DNA of 64,000 nt from positions 372,001-436,000 of the forward strand of contig CAWDUP010000004.1 in assembly GCA_963805505.1 (NCBI GenBank), in the 5' to 3' direction. The stretch is from JANPBY01 sp963805505 (GTDB lineage Bacteria; Actinomycetota; Actinomycetes; DATJPE01). Position numbers and translations under genes: made by a program. Position 1 is the first letter of the stretch; each line of letters starts with the position of its first letter. The notes beneath the pieces were generated by a model. The model was not told the origin of the DNA. It did no database searches and worked only from the letters and a program-made list of their open reading frames with translations. Below are positions 50,382-58,807 of the stretch, piece after piece.

Positions 50382-50774
50382 TCAGCGGACGACGACGTGC
50401 GTGGGAGTGATCCGCACCACCACGCGCACCCGATCGGTCCCGTCGTCGCCGGTGAATCGATCCACCCCGTCATAGGCACGGGCCAACCGATCGATCAGCT
50501 CTGGCCCGCCATCCCGAGTCATGGTGACCGTGCCGCGCACCTCGACGTAGCGCTGAGGAGCATCGGCCGGGAAGACCAGAACAGTGGCGCGTGGATCCTG
50601 CACGAGGTTCCTGTGCTTTTGTCGACCCTCGATGGTCGAGACGAGCAGGTCCTCGCCGTCTCGCTCGACCCATACCACCGACAGCTGGGGGTGTCCGTCT
50701 GGCTGAATCGTCGCCATGGTCGCGAACTCGGGGGCGTCCAGCCAGACCTTGGCGAGATCCGGAATCGTCGTCAT
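50382..50774 (-). CDS. PPOX-class (F420-dependent type) oxidoreductase
   Basis: A 130-residue split-barrel flavin or F420-binding protein of the pyridoxamine-phosphate-oxidase-like family. It has FATMATIQPDGHPQLSVVWVERDGEDLLVSTIEGRQKHRNL in segments and AVLVFPADAPQRYVEVRGTVT. Actinobacterial members usually use F420 rather than FMN. The substrate is unknown. The ATG MTTIPDLAKVWL is the family start. It follows the TPR gene in the same direction; 60 bases with a hairpin separate them. Confidence 0.88.
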   Translation of the reverse strand: MTTIPDLAKVWLDAPEFATMATIQPDGHPQLSVVWVERDGEDLLVSTIEGRQKHRNLVQDPRATVLVFPADAPQRYVEVRGTVTMTRDGGPELIDRLARAYDGVDRFTGDDGTDRVRVVVRITPTHVVVR

Positions 50775-50805
50775 CCCAGCAATCTAGTCAGCGCTGCCGC
50801 TGCGC

Positions 50806-50826
50806 CTGACTGCCGCTGTCAGTCAG
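50806..50826 (-). terminator. Stem-loop after TPR gene
   Basis: CTGACTG-N7-CAGTCAG forms a seven-pair hairpin between the TPR stop and the PPOX start. No U-run follows, so it may be a weak terminator or a processing signal. Its half-sites look like those of the operators near 10-13 kb but are arranged differently. Confidence 0.4.
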
Positions 50827-50834
50827 ACGGTGAG

Positions 50835-51419
50835 TCAGGGTCGCTGGTCGGGCGGCGTCGGGTCGAGCGCTCGGGCCCGGTCCAGCGCCTCCTTGGCCAG
50901 GTCAGGACGCCGCGCGCAGGACAACGCGTACGCACGCGCCCAGAAAGCCGAGGACTCCGTCGGCGCGAGTGCGACCACTCGATCACTGGCTTCCAGCACT
51001 TCGTCAGCGAGCTCCCGGATGCGTCCCAGCATCTTGCGATCTCCAGACCGACCCAGCTCGGCGACCTGCGCGCCGACCGCGTAGCACAGCTGCTCCCAAG
51101 CAGTCGACGAGGTCGATTCCAGTCGTACGGCTTCGCGCGCGGCCCCTGCGGCGCCCTCGAGGTCTCCAGCCCCGGCCAGGACGACGCTGGCCAGCCGGTG
51201 CGGCTCAGCCGAGTACGGAAGCAGGCGGGCGGCCTGGTTTGCAGCAGCCAAGGCGTCTGCCGGACGTTGAAGAGCGAGCAACGCCTGAGACTGCAAGCAG
51301 CGCAGCCCGCCGTCCTGCGGGTCGGCGCTGGTCAGGATCCCGACGAGATCGAGGGCCTCCTGCGGCTGACCGGCGTCCAGCAGCATGACGACCTTGGCTC
51401 GCTCGGCATCCGTGGCCAC
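50835..51419 (-). CDS. TPR repeat protein
   Basis: A 194-residue helical protein with about four tetratricopeptide-like repeats (AGQPQEALDLVGILTSADP, QRPADALAAANQAARLLPYS, GDLEGAAGAAREAVRLESTS, RPDLAKEALDRARALDP). It is cytoplasmic, with no signal or membrane helix, and probably a protein-interaction scaffold. The GTG start lies two bases after the ispF stop, so it is probably translated with ispF. The partner is unknown. Confidence 0.85.
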   Translation of the reverse strand: MATDAERAKVVMLLDAGQPQEALDLVGILTSADPQDGGLRCLQSQALLALQRPADALAAANQAARLLPYSAEPHRLASVVLAGAGDLEGAAGAAREAVRLESTSSTAWEQLCYAVGAQVAELGRSGDRKMLGRIRELADEVLEASDRVVALAPTESSAFWARAYALSCARRPDLAKEALDRARALDPTPPDQRP

Positions 51420-51421
51420 GG

Positions 51422-51925
51422 CTAAGGCCGCCAGACGAGGGCGGAGGCGATGGCGGCCAGCCCCTCACCGCGCCCGGTGAGCCCAAGTCCGTCCGTGGTG
51501 GTCGCGCTCAAGGACACGGGAGCGCCGCCGAGGGCAGCAGACAGCACGTGCTCGGCCTCGGCCCTTCGCTCCCCGATCCTCGGCCGGTTTCCGATGAGCT
51601 GCACCGACGCGTTGCCGATGACGAACCCGGCCGCCGCGACCAACCCGCACACGCCGTCGAGCAACGTCGTCCCGCGGGCACCGGCGTACTCCGGTCGACT
51701 GGTCCCAAAGGTCGATCCAAGATCCCCCAGCCCGGCCGCCGCCAAGAGCGCGTCGCACAGCGCATGCGCGACCACGTCACCGTCGGAATGCCCCTGGCAC
51801 CCGACCGGCTCTTCGGTCCACTCGAGGCCAGCCAGCCACATCGGTACGCCGGCGACGAGTGGGTGCACGTCGACGCCGACACCTACACGAGGCTGGCCGA
51901 CAGCGGCTGGTTCCTCGTCGGTCAC
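51422..51925 (-). CDS. ispF: 2-C-methyl-D-erythritol 2,4-cyclodiphosphate synthase
   Basis: A 167-residue MEP-pathway enzyme that cyclises CDP-methylerythritol phosphate. The zinc ligands D19 and H21 are in GVDVHPLVAG, and GHSDGDVVAHALCDALL and TTTDGLGLTGRGEGLAA complete the signature. It is monofunctional. IspD is usually just upstream of ispF in actinobacteria (or fused), but here the upstream neighbour is a PIN/TRAM protein. The GTG start lies 48 bases downstream of that gene's stop. Confidence 0.96.
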   Translation of the reverse strand: MTDEEPAAVGQPRVGVGVDVHPLVAGVPMWLAGLEWTEEPVGCQGHSDGDVVAHALCDALLAAAGLGDLGSTFGTSRPEYAGARGTTLLDGVCGLVAAAGFVIGNASVQLIGNRPRIGERRAEAEHVLSAALGGAPVSLSATTTDGLGLTGRGEGLAAIASALVWRP

Positions 51926-51973
51926 ACCCCAGACCGTACGCAGTCGGCCGGGCTTACGGCCAACGACGCTCCC

Positions 51974-53089
51974 TCAGTGCTCGGCTCCGACCGGCTCGCC
52001 CGCCAGAACGAGCGGTCGCGCGAAGACCAGCCGCCCGTTCGCGGTGGTCAGCACGCTGGTCACCTGCACGAGCGCGTCCTGTCCCACGGCCTCACGAGCG
52101 CGCTCGACGACGACCATGGTGCCGTCGTCGAGGTAGCCGACCGCCTGACCTGCTTCCTTGCCGTTCTTGGTCAACAGGACGGACACCTCGTCGCCGGCGA
52201 CGACCGGCGGACGTACGGCCAGAGTCAGGGCGTGCAGGTTGAGCACCTTGATGCCGGCCAGGGCCGCGGATCGGGCGAGGTTGGTGTCGAGAGTGAGCAG
52301 GGCGCACTTGCGGTCCAGGGCGACCCGGATCAGCTTGGCATCGACCTCTGGGACGGCAATAGCCTCGTCGTCGATCACCCGGAGGTCGACTCCCGGCTCC
52401 CGGCGCAGCACCTCCAGGACCTCCAGACCGCGGCGCCCCTTGGCCCGGCGAAGATCGTCTCCGGCATCGGCCAAGCCTTGCAGCTCGTCGAGGATCGGCC
52501 GCGGGACGAGCATCTCGCCACCGAGGAAGCCGGCGCGGACCACGTCGACGATCCTGCCGTCGATGGCTACCGAGGAATCCACCAGCCGTGGAAGAACAGA
52601 CGCCGAGGGACTTGGCCCAGCCATGCCCGCATGTGCACCGAACATCCCGATCATCGACGACCGGCGCACCGACCCGACCCGATAGCCGAGCAGGCCGGTG
52701 GTGACCAGCACGAACATGAACAGCGGGATGGCGAAGACCTGACGGTCGAGCAGGAAGACCGGCCAGGCGATGGCGGCTCCCCCAACGATGCCCACCACAG
52801 CTCCGAAGACGCCGGCGACGATCTGCTCGGCTGAAACGTCCCGCATCGCTCGTTCGGTCCGCTCGACGGCGGTCAGCGTCGTCCGTCCCAGAATTCCGCC
52901 GAGCACATAGCCGACAGCAGATCCGAGGACAACGCCAAGCACCAGCGGGTCGAGCACACCGATGTCCTGAACGTCGATCAGCAGGGCTACCTGGTAGCCG
53001 AGGGCCGCGCCGAACACCACCACGCACAGCCGGAGCAGCTCAACGACGGGCTGCGGAACCGATCGGCGAGCGGCGAGCCGGGAACGCAT
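51974..53089 (-). CDS. PIN and TRAM domain membrane protein
   Basis: A 371-residue protein. Four membrane segments (about 18-150) precede a PIN nuclease-like domain (LVDSSVAIDGRIVDVVRAGFL, then LDTNLARSAALAGIKVLNL) with the acidic residues of the metal site. A C-terminal TRAM domain (about 305-360) would bind RNA. This architecture is conserved in Gram-positive bacteria (YacL type), between carD and isp genes. Probable membrane-bound RNase or RNA-binding protein; activity is not shown. Confidence 0.92.
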   Translation of the reverse strand: MRSRLAARRSVPQPVVELLRLCVVVFGAALGYQVALLIDVQDIGVLDPLVLGVVLGSAVGYVLGGILGRTTLTAVERTERAMRDVSAEQIVAGVFGAVVGIVGGAAIAWPVFLLDRQVFAIPLFMFVLVTTGLLGYRVGSVRRSSMIGMFGAHAGMAGPSPSASVLPRLVDSSVAIDGRIVDVVRAGFLGGEMLVPRPILDELQGLADAGDDLRRAKGRRGLEVLEVLRREPGVDLRVIDDEAIAVPEVDAKLIRVALDRKCALLTLDTNLARSAALAGIKVLNLHALTLAVRPPVVAGDEVSVLLTKNGKEAGQAVGYLDDGTMVVVERAREAVGQDALVQVTSVLTTANGRLVFARPLVLAGEPVGAEH

Positions 53090-53159
53090 GGAGCAGACCC
53101 CTCAGGTCAGCGCCCCGAGGGGCACGAGCGGCGACGTGAACGAGGCCGCTCGCGCGAGG

Positions 53160-53642
53160 TCAGGAAGCCAGAACCTCGTCGAGGATGGCCTCGGCCTTGT
53201 CCTCATTCGTGTTCTCGGCAAGTGCAAGCTCGGACACAAGGATCTGACGCGCCTTGGCCAGCATTCGCTTCTCGCCCGCCGACAGCCCACGCTCACGCTC
53301 ACGGCGCCAGAGGTCACGGACGACCTCGGCCACCTTGATCACGTCGCCGGAGGCCAGCTTCTCAAGGTTGGCCTTGTATCGACGCGACCAGTTGGTCGGC
53401 TCCTCGGTGTGCGGGGCACGAAGCACGTCGAACACACGCTCGAGGCCTTCTTGACCGACGACGTCGCGGACACCGACGAACTCGGCATTGTCGGCCGGGA
53501 CTCGAACGGTGAGATCGCCTTGGGCGACCTTGAGTACGAGGTAGAGACGCTCTTCCCCCTTGATGGTGCGGGTCTCAACCGCCTCGATGAGCGCGGCCCC
53601 GTGGTGGGGATAAACGACCGTTTCGCCGACCTCGAACGACAT
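53160..53642 (-). CDS. carD: CarD-family RNA polymerase-binding regulator
   Basis: A 160-residue global regulator that binds the RNA polymerase beta subunit and stabilises open complexes at promoters. The N-terminal RNAP-interaction domain opens MSFEVGETVVYPHHGAALIE, and the C-terminal DNA-binding domain has NWSRRYKANLEKL and the tryptophan in RDLWRRERERGLS that wedges promoter DNA. The ATG at 53642 is nine bases after AAAGGG; the GTG two codons earlier is too close. It heads the run of PIN/TRAM, ispF, TPR, PPOX, cysS and rlmB genes. Confidence 0.95.
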   Translation of the reverse strand: MSFEVGETVVYPHHGAALIEAVETRTIKGEERLYLVLKVAQGDLTVRVPADNAEFVGVRDVVGQEGLERVFDVLRAPHTEEPTNWSRRYKANLEKLASGDVIKVAEVVRDLWRRERERGLSAGEKRMLAKARQILVSELALAENTNEDKAEAILDEVLAS

Positions 53643-53883
53643 GAACACCGCCCTTTCGCTGAGCTCAAGGGTAACACGCCTCAGGGGGCCGCCGAACCGT
53701 GTTTGCGCAGGTCAGAAGGCCTCCCCACCCCTCAAACGGGGCTTGACAAGACGGCCGATCCGTGGTGGAGCCGCGCCGTACCTCTCGAAATGTGCGGCGC
53801 CAGTTCGGCGACGGGGGGCGCAAGCGGCACGCTGGCGACCGGCCACCACCAGCTGCGCACGGTTGCTGGTCCACACTGGCGGG

Positions 53884-54759
53884 ATGGCGCAGGCATCGAC
53901 ACCCTCAGGCGCCTCCACCTCGCGGTTCGCCGCCGCGCGCGGGCTGATCAAGTCCTGCCATCCCGGTCCATGCGTGACGGTCACCGTGCTGGCCGCGGCC
54001 ATCGGGTGGGCCGTCGGACTGAGCGCCGGGCGGACCGTCCTGGTGGCTGTGGCGGTGCTCACCGGCCAGCTCAGCATCGGCTGGCTCAACGATCTGGTCG
54101 ATCGGACGGCCGACCTGGCCGCCGATCGGCGAGACAAGCCGCTCGCCGTCGGAACCGTCTCCGCCATAGCGGTGCGCGTCGCCCTGGTCGTTGCGACGGC
54201 CGGGACGGTGATCTTCTCCATGGTGCTGGGGGTGGTCCCCGGACTGCTGCACCTCGGCGCGGTCGTCGGTGGTGGATGGGCGTACGACCTCCGGCTCAAG
54301 CGGACGGTCTGGTCGTGGCTGCCTTACGTCGTGGCGTTCGGCGCACTGCCTGGGGTGGTCGTCCTGAGCTTGCCTGGCACTCCGCGCCCACCTTGGTGGG
54401 CGCTGGCGGCTGGGGCGCTGCTCGGGGTCGCCGCGCATGCGGCCAACGCCTTGCCGGACATCGATGACGACCGATCTCTCGGGGTCGGTGGGCTGCCGGC
54501 CGCCCTCGGCCAAGGCGGCACTCGGCTGCTGGCGGCAGCTGCCCTGCTCGGCGCCACAGGCATCCTGGCGTTCGCGCCGGCAGGCCCGCCAGGGGCGGCA
54601 GGGTGGGCGTCCCTGGGTGCCGTGGGGCTTCTCGTGGTCCTCGCTTCAGGGCGCGCCTGGCCGTCGCGGCCACGCTTGCCATTCGTCCTCGTTGCGGGGG
54701 CAGCAGTCGTCGACGTGGTGCTGCTGGTCGCCAGATCCGGGACGTGGGCGGGCAGCTGA
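53884..54759 (+). CDS. UbiA-family prenyltransferase
   Basis: A 291-residue membrane prenyltransferase with about nine helices. The two aspartate-rich motifs are present: NDLVDRTADLAADRRDKPLA, and ALPDIDDDRSLGVGG. These bind the diphosphate through magnesium. The acceptor, for example a quinone ring or chlorophyll-like molecule, is not shown; similar actinobacterial proteins are annotated as SCO family. The ATG at 53884 follows CACACT by six bases, which could indicate a leaderless transcript. The 241-base gap before it holds the carD promoter region and no supported gene. Confidence 0.9.
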   Translation: MAQASTPSGASTSRFAAARGLIKSCHPGPCVTVTVLAAAIGWAVGLSAGRTVLVAVAVLTGQLSIGWLNDLVDRTADLAADRRDKPLAVGTVSAIAVRVALVVATAGTVIFSMVLGVVPGLLHLGAVVGGGWAYDLRLKRTVWSWLPYVVAFGALPGVVVLSLPGTPRPPWWALAAGALLGVAAHAANALPDIDDDRSLGVGGLPAALGQGGTRLLAAAALLGATGILAFAPAGPPGAAGWASLGAVGLLVVLASGRAWPSRPRLPFVLVAGAAVVDVVLLVARSGTWAGS

Positions 54760-54818
54760 CCGGACCGCATCACCTGGACCGGATGCTCATCGACTGGCGT
54801 CGCCGCTACGCTGCCCTC

Positions 54819-55289
54819 GTGAATCGGACCACACGCCTTGGCGCCCTCGTGACCACCGTTGCGCTCGCTGGCACACTCGCGGGCTGCGGCACAGGCTTCG
54901 ACGCTTCGACGAACATGCCCTACACGCCATCGAACGGAACGTCGCTGACCGTCGGCACGATGGCAGCCCGCAATCTCCTGCTCATCTCTGACGAGACTCG
55001 GCCGGGGACCTTCGAGCTGATCGGGGCGCTTGTCAACAACGGCCCCGAGCCGGAAACGCTGACCGCGGTCACCGTCGAGGGCGCAGGAACTGTCGCCCTG
55101 ACCCCGATCACCGTTCCGGGGCGGGGAATCCAGACCACCGGCGCAGAACCCCGAAGCACCATCCTCGTGCCCGATGCGACCTTCGCGGTGGGGCATTTCA
55201 CCACCATCACCTTGACCTTCGGTGACGAGGGAAGTGGCACCGGCTCGATCCTCGCGATGACTCGCGAAGGGACGACGTCAGGCGGCTGA
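54819..55289 (+). CDS. Small secreted lipoprotein
   Basis: A 156-residue lipoprotein. The signal VNRTTRLGALVTTVALAGTL ends in lipobox LAGC with C23. The mature part is a beta-rich domain (SDETRPGTFELIGALVNNG, GAGTVALTPITVPGRG, TTITLTFGDEG), similar in pattern to DUF461/PCu(A)C-like copper-chaperone folds but without a clear Met/His copper motif. The GTG follows TACGCT by six bases, a good leaderless arrangement. It converges on regX3 with 18 bases between. A phosphate or metal role is only a guess from its neighbours. Confidence 0.8.
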   Translation: MNRTTRLGALVTTVALAGTLAGCGTGFDASTNMPYTPSNGTSLTVGTMAARNLLLISDETRPGTFELIGALVNNGPEPETLTAVTVEGAGTVALTPITVPGRGIQTTGAEPRSTILVPDATFAVGHFTTITLTFGDEGSGTGSILAMTREGTTSGG

Positions 55290-55307
55290 CCGCCTGCACC
55301 GCCTCGA

Positions 55308-55988
55308 TCAGACCTCGAACTTGTAGCCGAGACCTCGGACCGTGATCAGGTGCGTGGGCGCCGCCGGATCCTTCTCGATCTTGGCGCGGAGCCGCTTCAC
55401 GTGGACATCCAACGTCTTGGTGTCGCCGACGTAGTCCGCTCCCCAAACGCGGTCGATGAGCTGGCCGCGGGTCAGCACCCGGCCGGCGTTGCGCAACAAG
55501 AGCTCCAACAGGTCGAACTCCTTCAGCGGCATCGGCACCGAGGCACCCCGGACGCTGACCGTGTGGCGTTCGACGTCCATGCGAACGGGACCCGCTTCGA
55601 CCACACCCGGGAGCAGGACCTCGTCCTCGACACCGCGCCGCAACACGGCGCGGATGCGGGCCACCAGCTCGCGCATGGAGAAGGGTTTGGTCACGTAGTC
55701 GTCGGCGCCCAGCTCGAGACCGACGACCTTGTCGATCTCGCCGTCCTTGGCCGTGAGCATGATCACCGGCACGTTGGACCGCGCCCGGAGCTGGCGGCAC
55801 ACCTCGGTGCCCGACGTCCCGGGCAGCATGAGGTCGAGCAGGACGAGATCAGCCCCAGAGCGGTCGAACTCCTCCAAAGCCCGCGTCCCGTCGCCGGCCA
55901 CGGAGACCTCGAACCCCTCCTTGCGCAGCATGAAGGCCAGGGCGTCGCTGATGGACTCCTCGTCCTCGACGACGAGCAATCGGGTCAC
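55308..55988 (-). CDS. regX3: Phosphate-responsive regulator RegX3
   Basis: A 226-residue OmpR/PhoB-type response regulator. The receiver begins TRLLVVEDEESISDALAF with phospho-acceptor D52 in LVLLDLMLPG. The winged-helix domain has LKEFDLLELLLRNAGRVLTR and TLDVHVKRLRAKIEKDP. It is the partner of the SenX3 kinase, whose stop overlaps its ATG by four bases. It would activate phosphate-scavenging genes. The PHO-box-like repeat upstream of phoU and senX3 suggests it controls both. Confidence 0.94.
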   Translation of the reverse strand: MTRLLVVEDEESISDALAFMLRKEGFEVSVAGDGTRALEEFDRSGADLVLLDLMLPGTSGTEVCRQLRARSNVPVIMLTAKDGEIDKVVGLELGADDYVTKPFSMRELVARIRAVLRRGVEDEVLLPGVVEAGPVRMDVERHTVSVRGASVPMPLKEFDLLELLLRNAGRVLTRGQLIDRVWGADYVGDTKTLDVHVKRLRAKIEKDPAAPTHLITVRGLGYKFEV

Positions 55989-57205
55989 GCGTGCCCCTCT
56001 CTAGCAGTCGTCGCGCCGGCGCTGGGCACTGCCGCGATAGCGGTTCCTGGTGACGGTTCCGGGGCCTCAGGGTGGTCGGATAGGGGCAACGAGGTCTGAG
56101 CCGGCAGCCGCAGGGTGAACGTGGAGCCGGCACCCTCAAGGCTCCACACATCGATGTCGCCTCCGTGATTTGCACACACGTGCTTGACGATGGACAACCC
56201 GAGTCCAGTCCCCCCCGTGGCGCGCGACCGGGCAGCATCCACGCGGTAGAACCGTTCGAAGATTCGTTCGAGGTCGGCCTCCGGGATACCGATCCCTTGG
56301 TCGGTCACGCTGATCTCCACCCGGTCATCGACCCGCCGGGCCGCCACCGCGACGCGGGTACGTTCCGGGGAGTACGCCACGGCGTTGTCCACGAGGTTCT
56401 TGAGGGCGGACACGAGTTGCTCACGGTCGCCGTAGACCCGCAGGCCAGGTTCGACCGACACGGCGAGGTCGATCTCAGCCGCCGAAGCCGCCAGCCGGGA
56501 CCGGTCGGTGGAGTCACGCACCAAAGAGCCCACGTCGAGAACCTCTGCGTGGGATAGGGGAACGTCTCCTTGGACTCGTGACAGGTCGATGAGCTCCACG
56601 ACGAGGGTCGAGAGTCGAGCGGACTCGATCTGCATCCGACCCGCGAACCGCTCGACCGCCTCGGGGTCGTCGGCGCCGGCAAGAACCGACTCCGACAGGA
56701 GCGACAAGGCCGCGACAGGCGTCTTCAGCTCGTGGCTGACGTTTGCGATGAAATCCCTCCGCACGTCGTCGACGCGTCGAGCCTCCGTGGAGTCGTCGAC
56801 GAGGACCAGGATCCGGCCCGAGCCGAGCGATGCGACGCGGATGGTCAACGTGACCGGGCGCCCTCGGCCGCGCGGCTGCTCGACCGTGAGTGCGCGAACC
56901 TCGCCGTCGGCGCGCACGTCGTGGACCGCGGCGTGTACCTGCTCGTGAGCCAAGCGGCCGTCGCGTACGACGCCCATGGCGTAAGCCGTGGGTGACACGC
57001 GCACCAACCGATCCTCGGAGTCCAGGACAACGCTTGCCGAGCGCAAGGCCTGCAGCACGGCCACCGCGCCAACCGGAAGCACGTCCTGCTCACCAGGATC
57101 TAGTCCCACCTGCTGACGCTCGCTCACGCGAAACGCGACGACGGCTACGGTCGCCAGGAGTACGCCGACGATGCCGCCGAGCACCGCCGCAGTTGCCGGA
57201 TCCAC
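55985..57205 (-). CDS. senX3: Phosphate sensor histidine kinase SenX3
   Basis: A 406-residue membrane kinase. Only one clear N-terminal helix (GGIVGVLLATVAVVAF) precedes a PAS-like domain (about 48-140). The phospho-accepting H158 lies in FIANVSHELKTPVAAL; the ATPase domain has NLVDNAVAYSP, DQGIGIPEADLERIFERFYR and GTGLGLSIVKHV. The short sensor and PAS domain fit SenX3/PhoR that reads phosphate through PhoU and the Pst importer. The C-terminal tail is proline-rich. It diverges from phoU. Confidence 0.94.
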   Translation of the reverse strand: MDPATAAVLGGIVGVLLATVAVVAFRVSERQQVGLDPGEQDVLPVGAVAVLQALRSASVVLDSEDRLVRVSPTAYAMGVVRDGRLAHEQVHAAVHDVRADGEVRALTVEQPRGRGRPVTLTIRVASLGSGRILVLVDDSTEARRVDDVRRDFIANVSHELKTPVAALSLLSESVLAGADDPEAVERFAGRMQIESARLSTLVVELIDLSRVQGDVPLSHAEVLDVGSLVRDSTDRSRLAASAAEIDLAVSVEPGLRVYGDREQLVSALKNLVDNAVAYSPERTRVAVAARRVDDRVEISVTDQGIGIPEADLERIFERFYRVDAARSRATGGTGLGLSIVKHVCANHGGDIDVWSLEGAGSTFTLRLPAQTSLPLSDHPEAPEPSPGTAIAAVPSAGATTAREGHA

Positions 57206-57276
57206 ACCTCAAGGGTAGGTGTGCTCCGCGGTTCTGCGGACCGCGCCGGATGTCTGGCGATTCGCCGTCGACAAAA

Positions 57277-57309
57277 GTTCACCCAGTCGAGACTCCCCGT
57301 TCATCCGTA
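57277..57309. promoter_or_regulatory. PHO-box-like direct repeats
   Basis: GTTCACCCAGT (57277-57287) and GTTCATCCGTA (57299-57309) are spaced exactly 22 bases apart, two 11-base units, with a degenerate CGAGACTCCCC unit between. Actinobacterial PhoP/RegX3 sites are tandem 11-base units starting GTTCACC. The site is 70 bases before phoU and 72 before senX3, and so could control both. Confidence 0.68.
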
Positions 57310-57378
57310 CACACCAGACCGCTAGCAGGGCCTCCTAGCCTGACTGCACCGAACCAGCCAACCTCTGGAGTCAAGCCC

Positions 57379-58035
57379 ATGCGTGACAGCTACCACGATG
57401 CCCTGGACGGGGTCACCGATCAGCTCGTGAGCATGACGCGAGCCGTAGCGACGATGATCGAGCGGGCGTCGGCAGCTCTGCTCGACTCCGACCTGGCGAA
57501 AGCCGAGTCGGTGATTGCCGCTGACGAAGAGATCGACGCCATGGAACGCGAGCTAGAAGCGCGCTGCCTCGACCTGTTGGCGCTGCAGCAGCCTGTCGCC
57601 ACGGACCTTCGGCTGGTCACCGGCGCGTTGCGGATGTCCTCCACCGTGGAACGGATGGGTGACCTGGCCAGGCACATCGCCAAGATCGCCCGGATGCGCT
57701 ACCCAGATTCCGCAGTGCCGGACGATCTTCGCTCGATCTTCGTCGACATGGCCAAGCAGGTCTCCGTCATGGGCCAGCGCATCGGCGATGTGGTCGCCGG
57801 ACAGGACCTGGCGCTGGCCTACGAGATCGAACGCCTTGACGACGGGGTGGACGACCTGCACCGCCAGCTCCTGCAGTCGCTGCTGGACAACTGGGGCGGA
57901 ACGGTGGATCAGGCCGTCGACGTGACCTTGATGGCCCGCTTCTATGAGCGCTATGCCGATCACGCCGTCAGCATCGCCCGACGCATCGTGTTCGCGACGA
58001 CGGGCACCCGCTACAACGAGCTCGAGAAGAGCTGA
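57379..58035 (+). CDS. phoU: Phosphate regulator PhoU
   Basis: A 218-residue helical protein with two PhoU three-helix repeats (about 10-105 and 115-215). The metal-cluster motifs E/D-x-x-x-D are visible as IAADEEIDAMERELE with MGDLARHIAKIA, and in the second half DDGVDDLHRQ with RFYERYADHAVSIARRI. It connects the Pst transporter and SenX3 to limit phosphate uptake. The ATG at 57379 has weak GGAG 12 bases upstream; the long frame before it is antisense to senX3. No pst genes are in the window. Confidence 0.95.
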   Translation: MRDSYHDALDGVTDQLVSMTRAVATMIERASAALLDSDLAKAESVIAADEEIDAMERELEARCLDLLALQQPVATDLRLVTGALRMSSTVERMGDLARHIAKIARMRYPDSAVPDDLRSIFVDMAKQVSVMGQRIGDVVAGQDLALAYEIERLDDGVDDLHRQLLQSLLDNWGGTVDQAVDVTLMARFYERYADHAVSIARRIVFATTGTRYNELEKS

Positions 58036-58042
58036 GCGACCC

Positions 58043-58798
58043 TCAGCGACCCTGGTTGGCCACGGCAGCGATGGCCGCTTCGGCTGCCTGCGGATCGAGG
58101 TATTCGCCGCCCGCAAGCGTCGGGTGCAAGTCGCTGTCCAGCTGGTAGACGAGCGGGATCCCTGTGGGGATGTTGACTTTCGCGATCGCCTCGTCCGAGA
58201 TGCCATCGAGGTGCTTCACCAAGGCCCGCAACGAGTTCCCGTGTGCCACGACGAGCACGGTCTTGCCTGCTCGCAGGTCGGGCACGACGACGTCCTCCCA
58301 GTACGGCAGCAGCCGGCGGACGACATCCTGCAGGCACTCGGTCCGGGGATTGACCTCGGGTGGTAGCCACGCGTAGCGAGGATCGTGGGACTGTGAGAAC
58401 TCATCGTCCGGATCGATCGGCGGCGGCGGGGTGTCGTACGACCGCCGCCAGAGCATGAACTGCTCCTCGCCATATGTCTCCAGGGTCTGCTTCTTGTCCT
58501 TGCCTTGAAGCGCGCCGTAGTGGCGCTCGTTGAGGCGCCAGTTGCGGATCACCGGGATCCAGTGCCGATCACAGCCGTCCAGTGCGAGATTTGCGGTCGT
58601 GATGGCCCGCCTCAACACCGAGGTGTGCACGACATCTGGGAGAACATCGGCGTCGGCGAGCAGGCGCCCGCCGCGGATGGCCTCGGCTACGCCTCGCTCG
58701 GAGAGCTCGACATCTACCCAGCCGGTGAACAGGTTGCGGGCGTTCCACACGCTCTCACCGTGGCGCAGCAGGACGAGCGGACCGGGCTCAGCAGGCAT
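58043..58798 (-). CDS. gpmA: 2,3-bisphosphoglycerate-dependent phosphoglycerate mutase
   Basis: A 251-residue glycolytic mutase. The phospho-accepting H13 is in LVLLRHGESVWN; NLFTGWVDVELSERG, the NERHYGALQG motif with the proton-donating Glu, and LVVAHGNSLRALVKHLDG with the second His complete the set. Last gene of an mshA, ybjN-like, gpmA run. Its end converges on phoU with seven bases between. Confidence 0.96.
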   Translation of the reverse strand: MPAEPGPLVLLRHGESVWNARNLFTGWVDVELSERGVAEAIRGGRLLADADVLPDVVHTSVLRRAITTANLALDGCDRHWIPVIRNWRLNERHYGALQGKDKKQTLETYGEEQFMLWRRSYDTPPPPIDPDDEFSQSHDPRYAWLPPEVNPRTECLQDVVRRLLPYWEDVVVPDLRAGKTVLVVAHGNSLRALVKHLDGISDEAIAKVNIPTGIPLVYQLDSDLHPTLAGGEYLDPQAAEAAIAAVANQGR

Positions 58799-58807
58799 GG
58801 TCGGACT

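Noticed and set aside
50806..50826. CTGACTG-N7-CAGTCAG as a fourth operator of the 10-13 kb regulon
   Set aside because: Half-sites are similar but the order and spacer (7 rather than 3, both arms CTGACTG) differ, and it sits after a TPR gene; it reads better as a simple hairpin.
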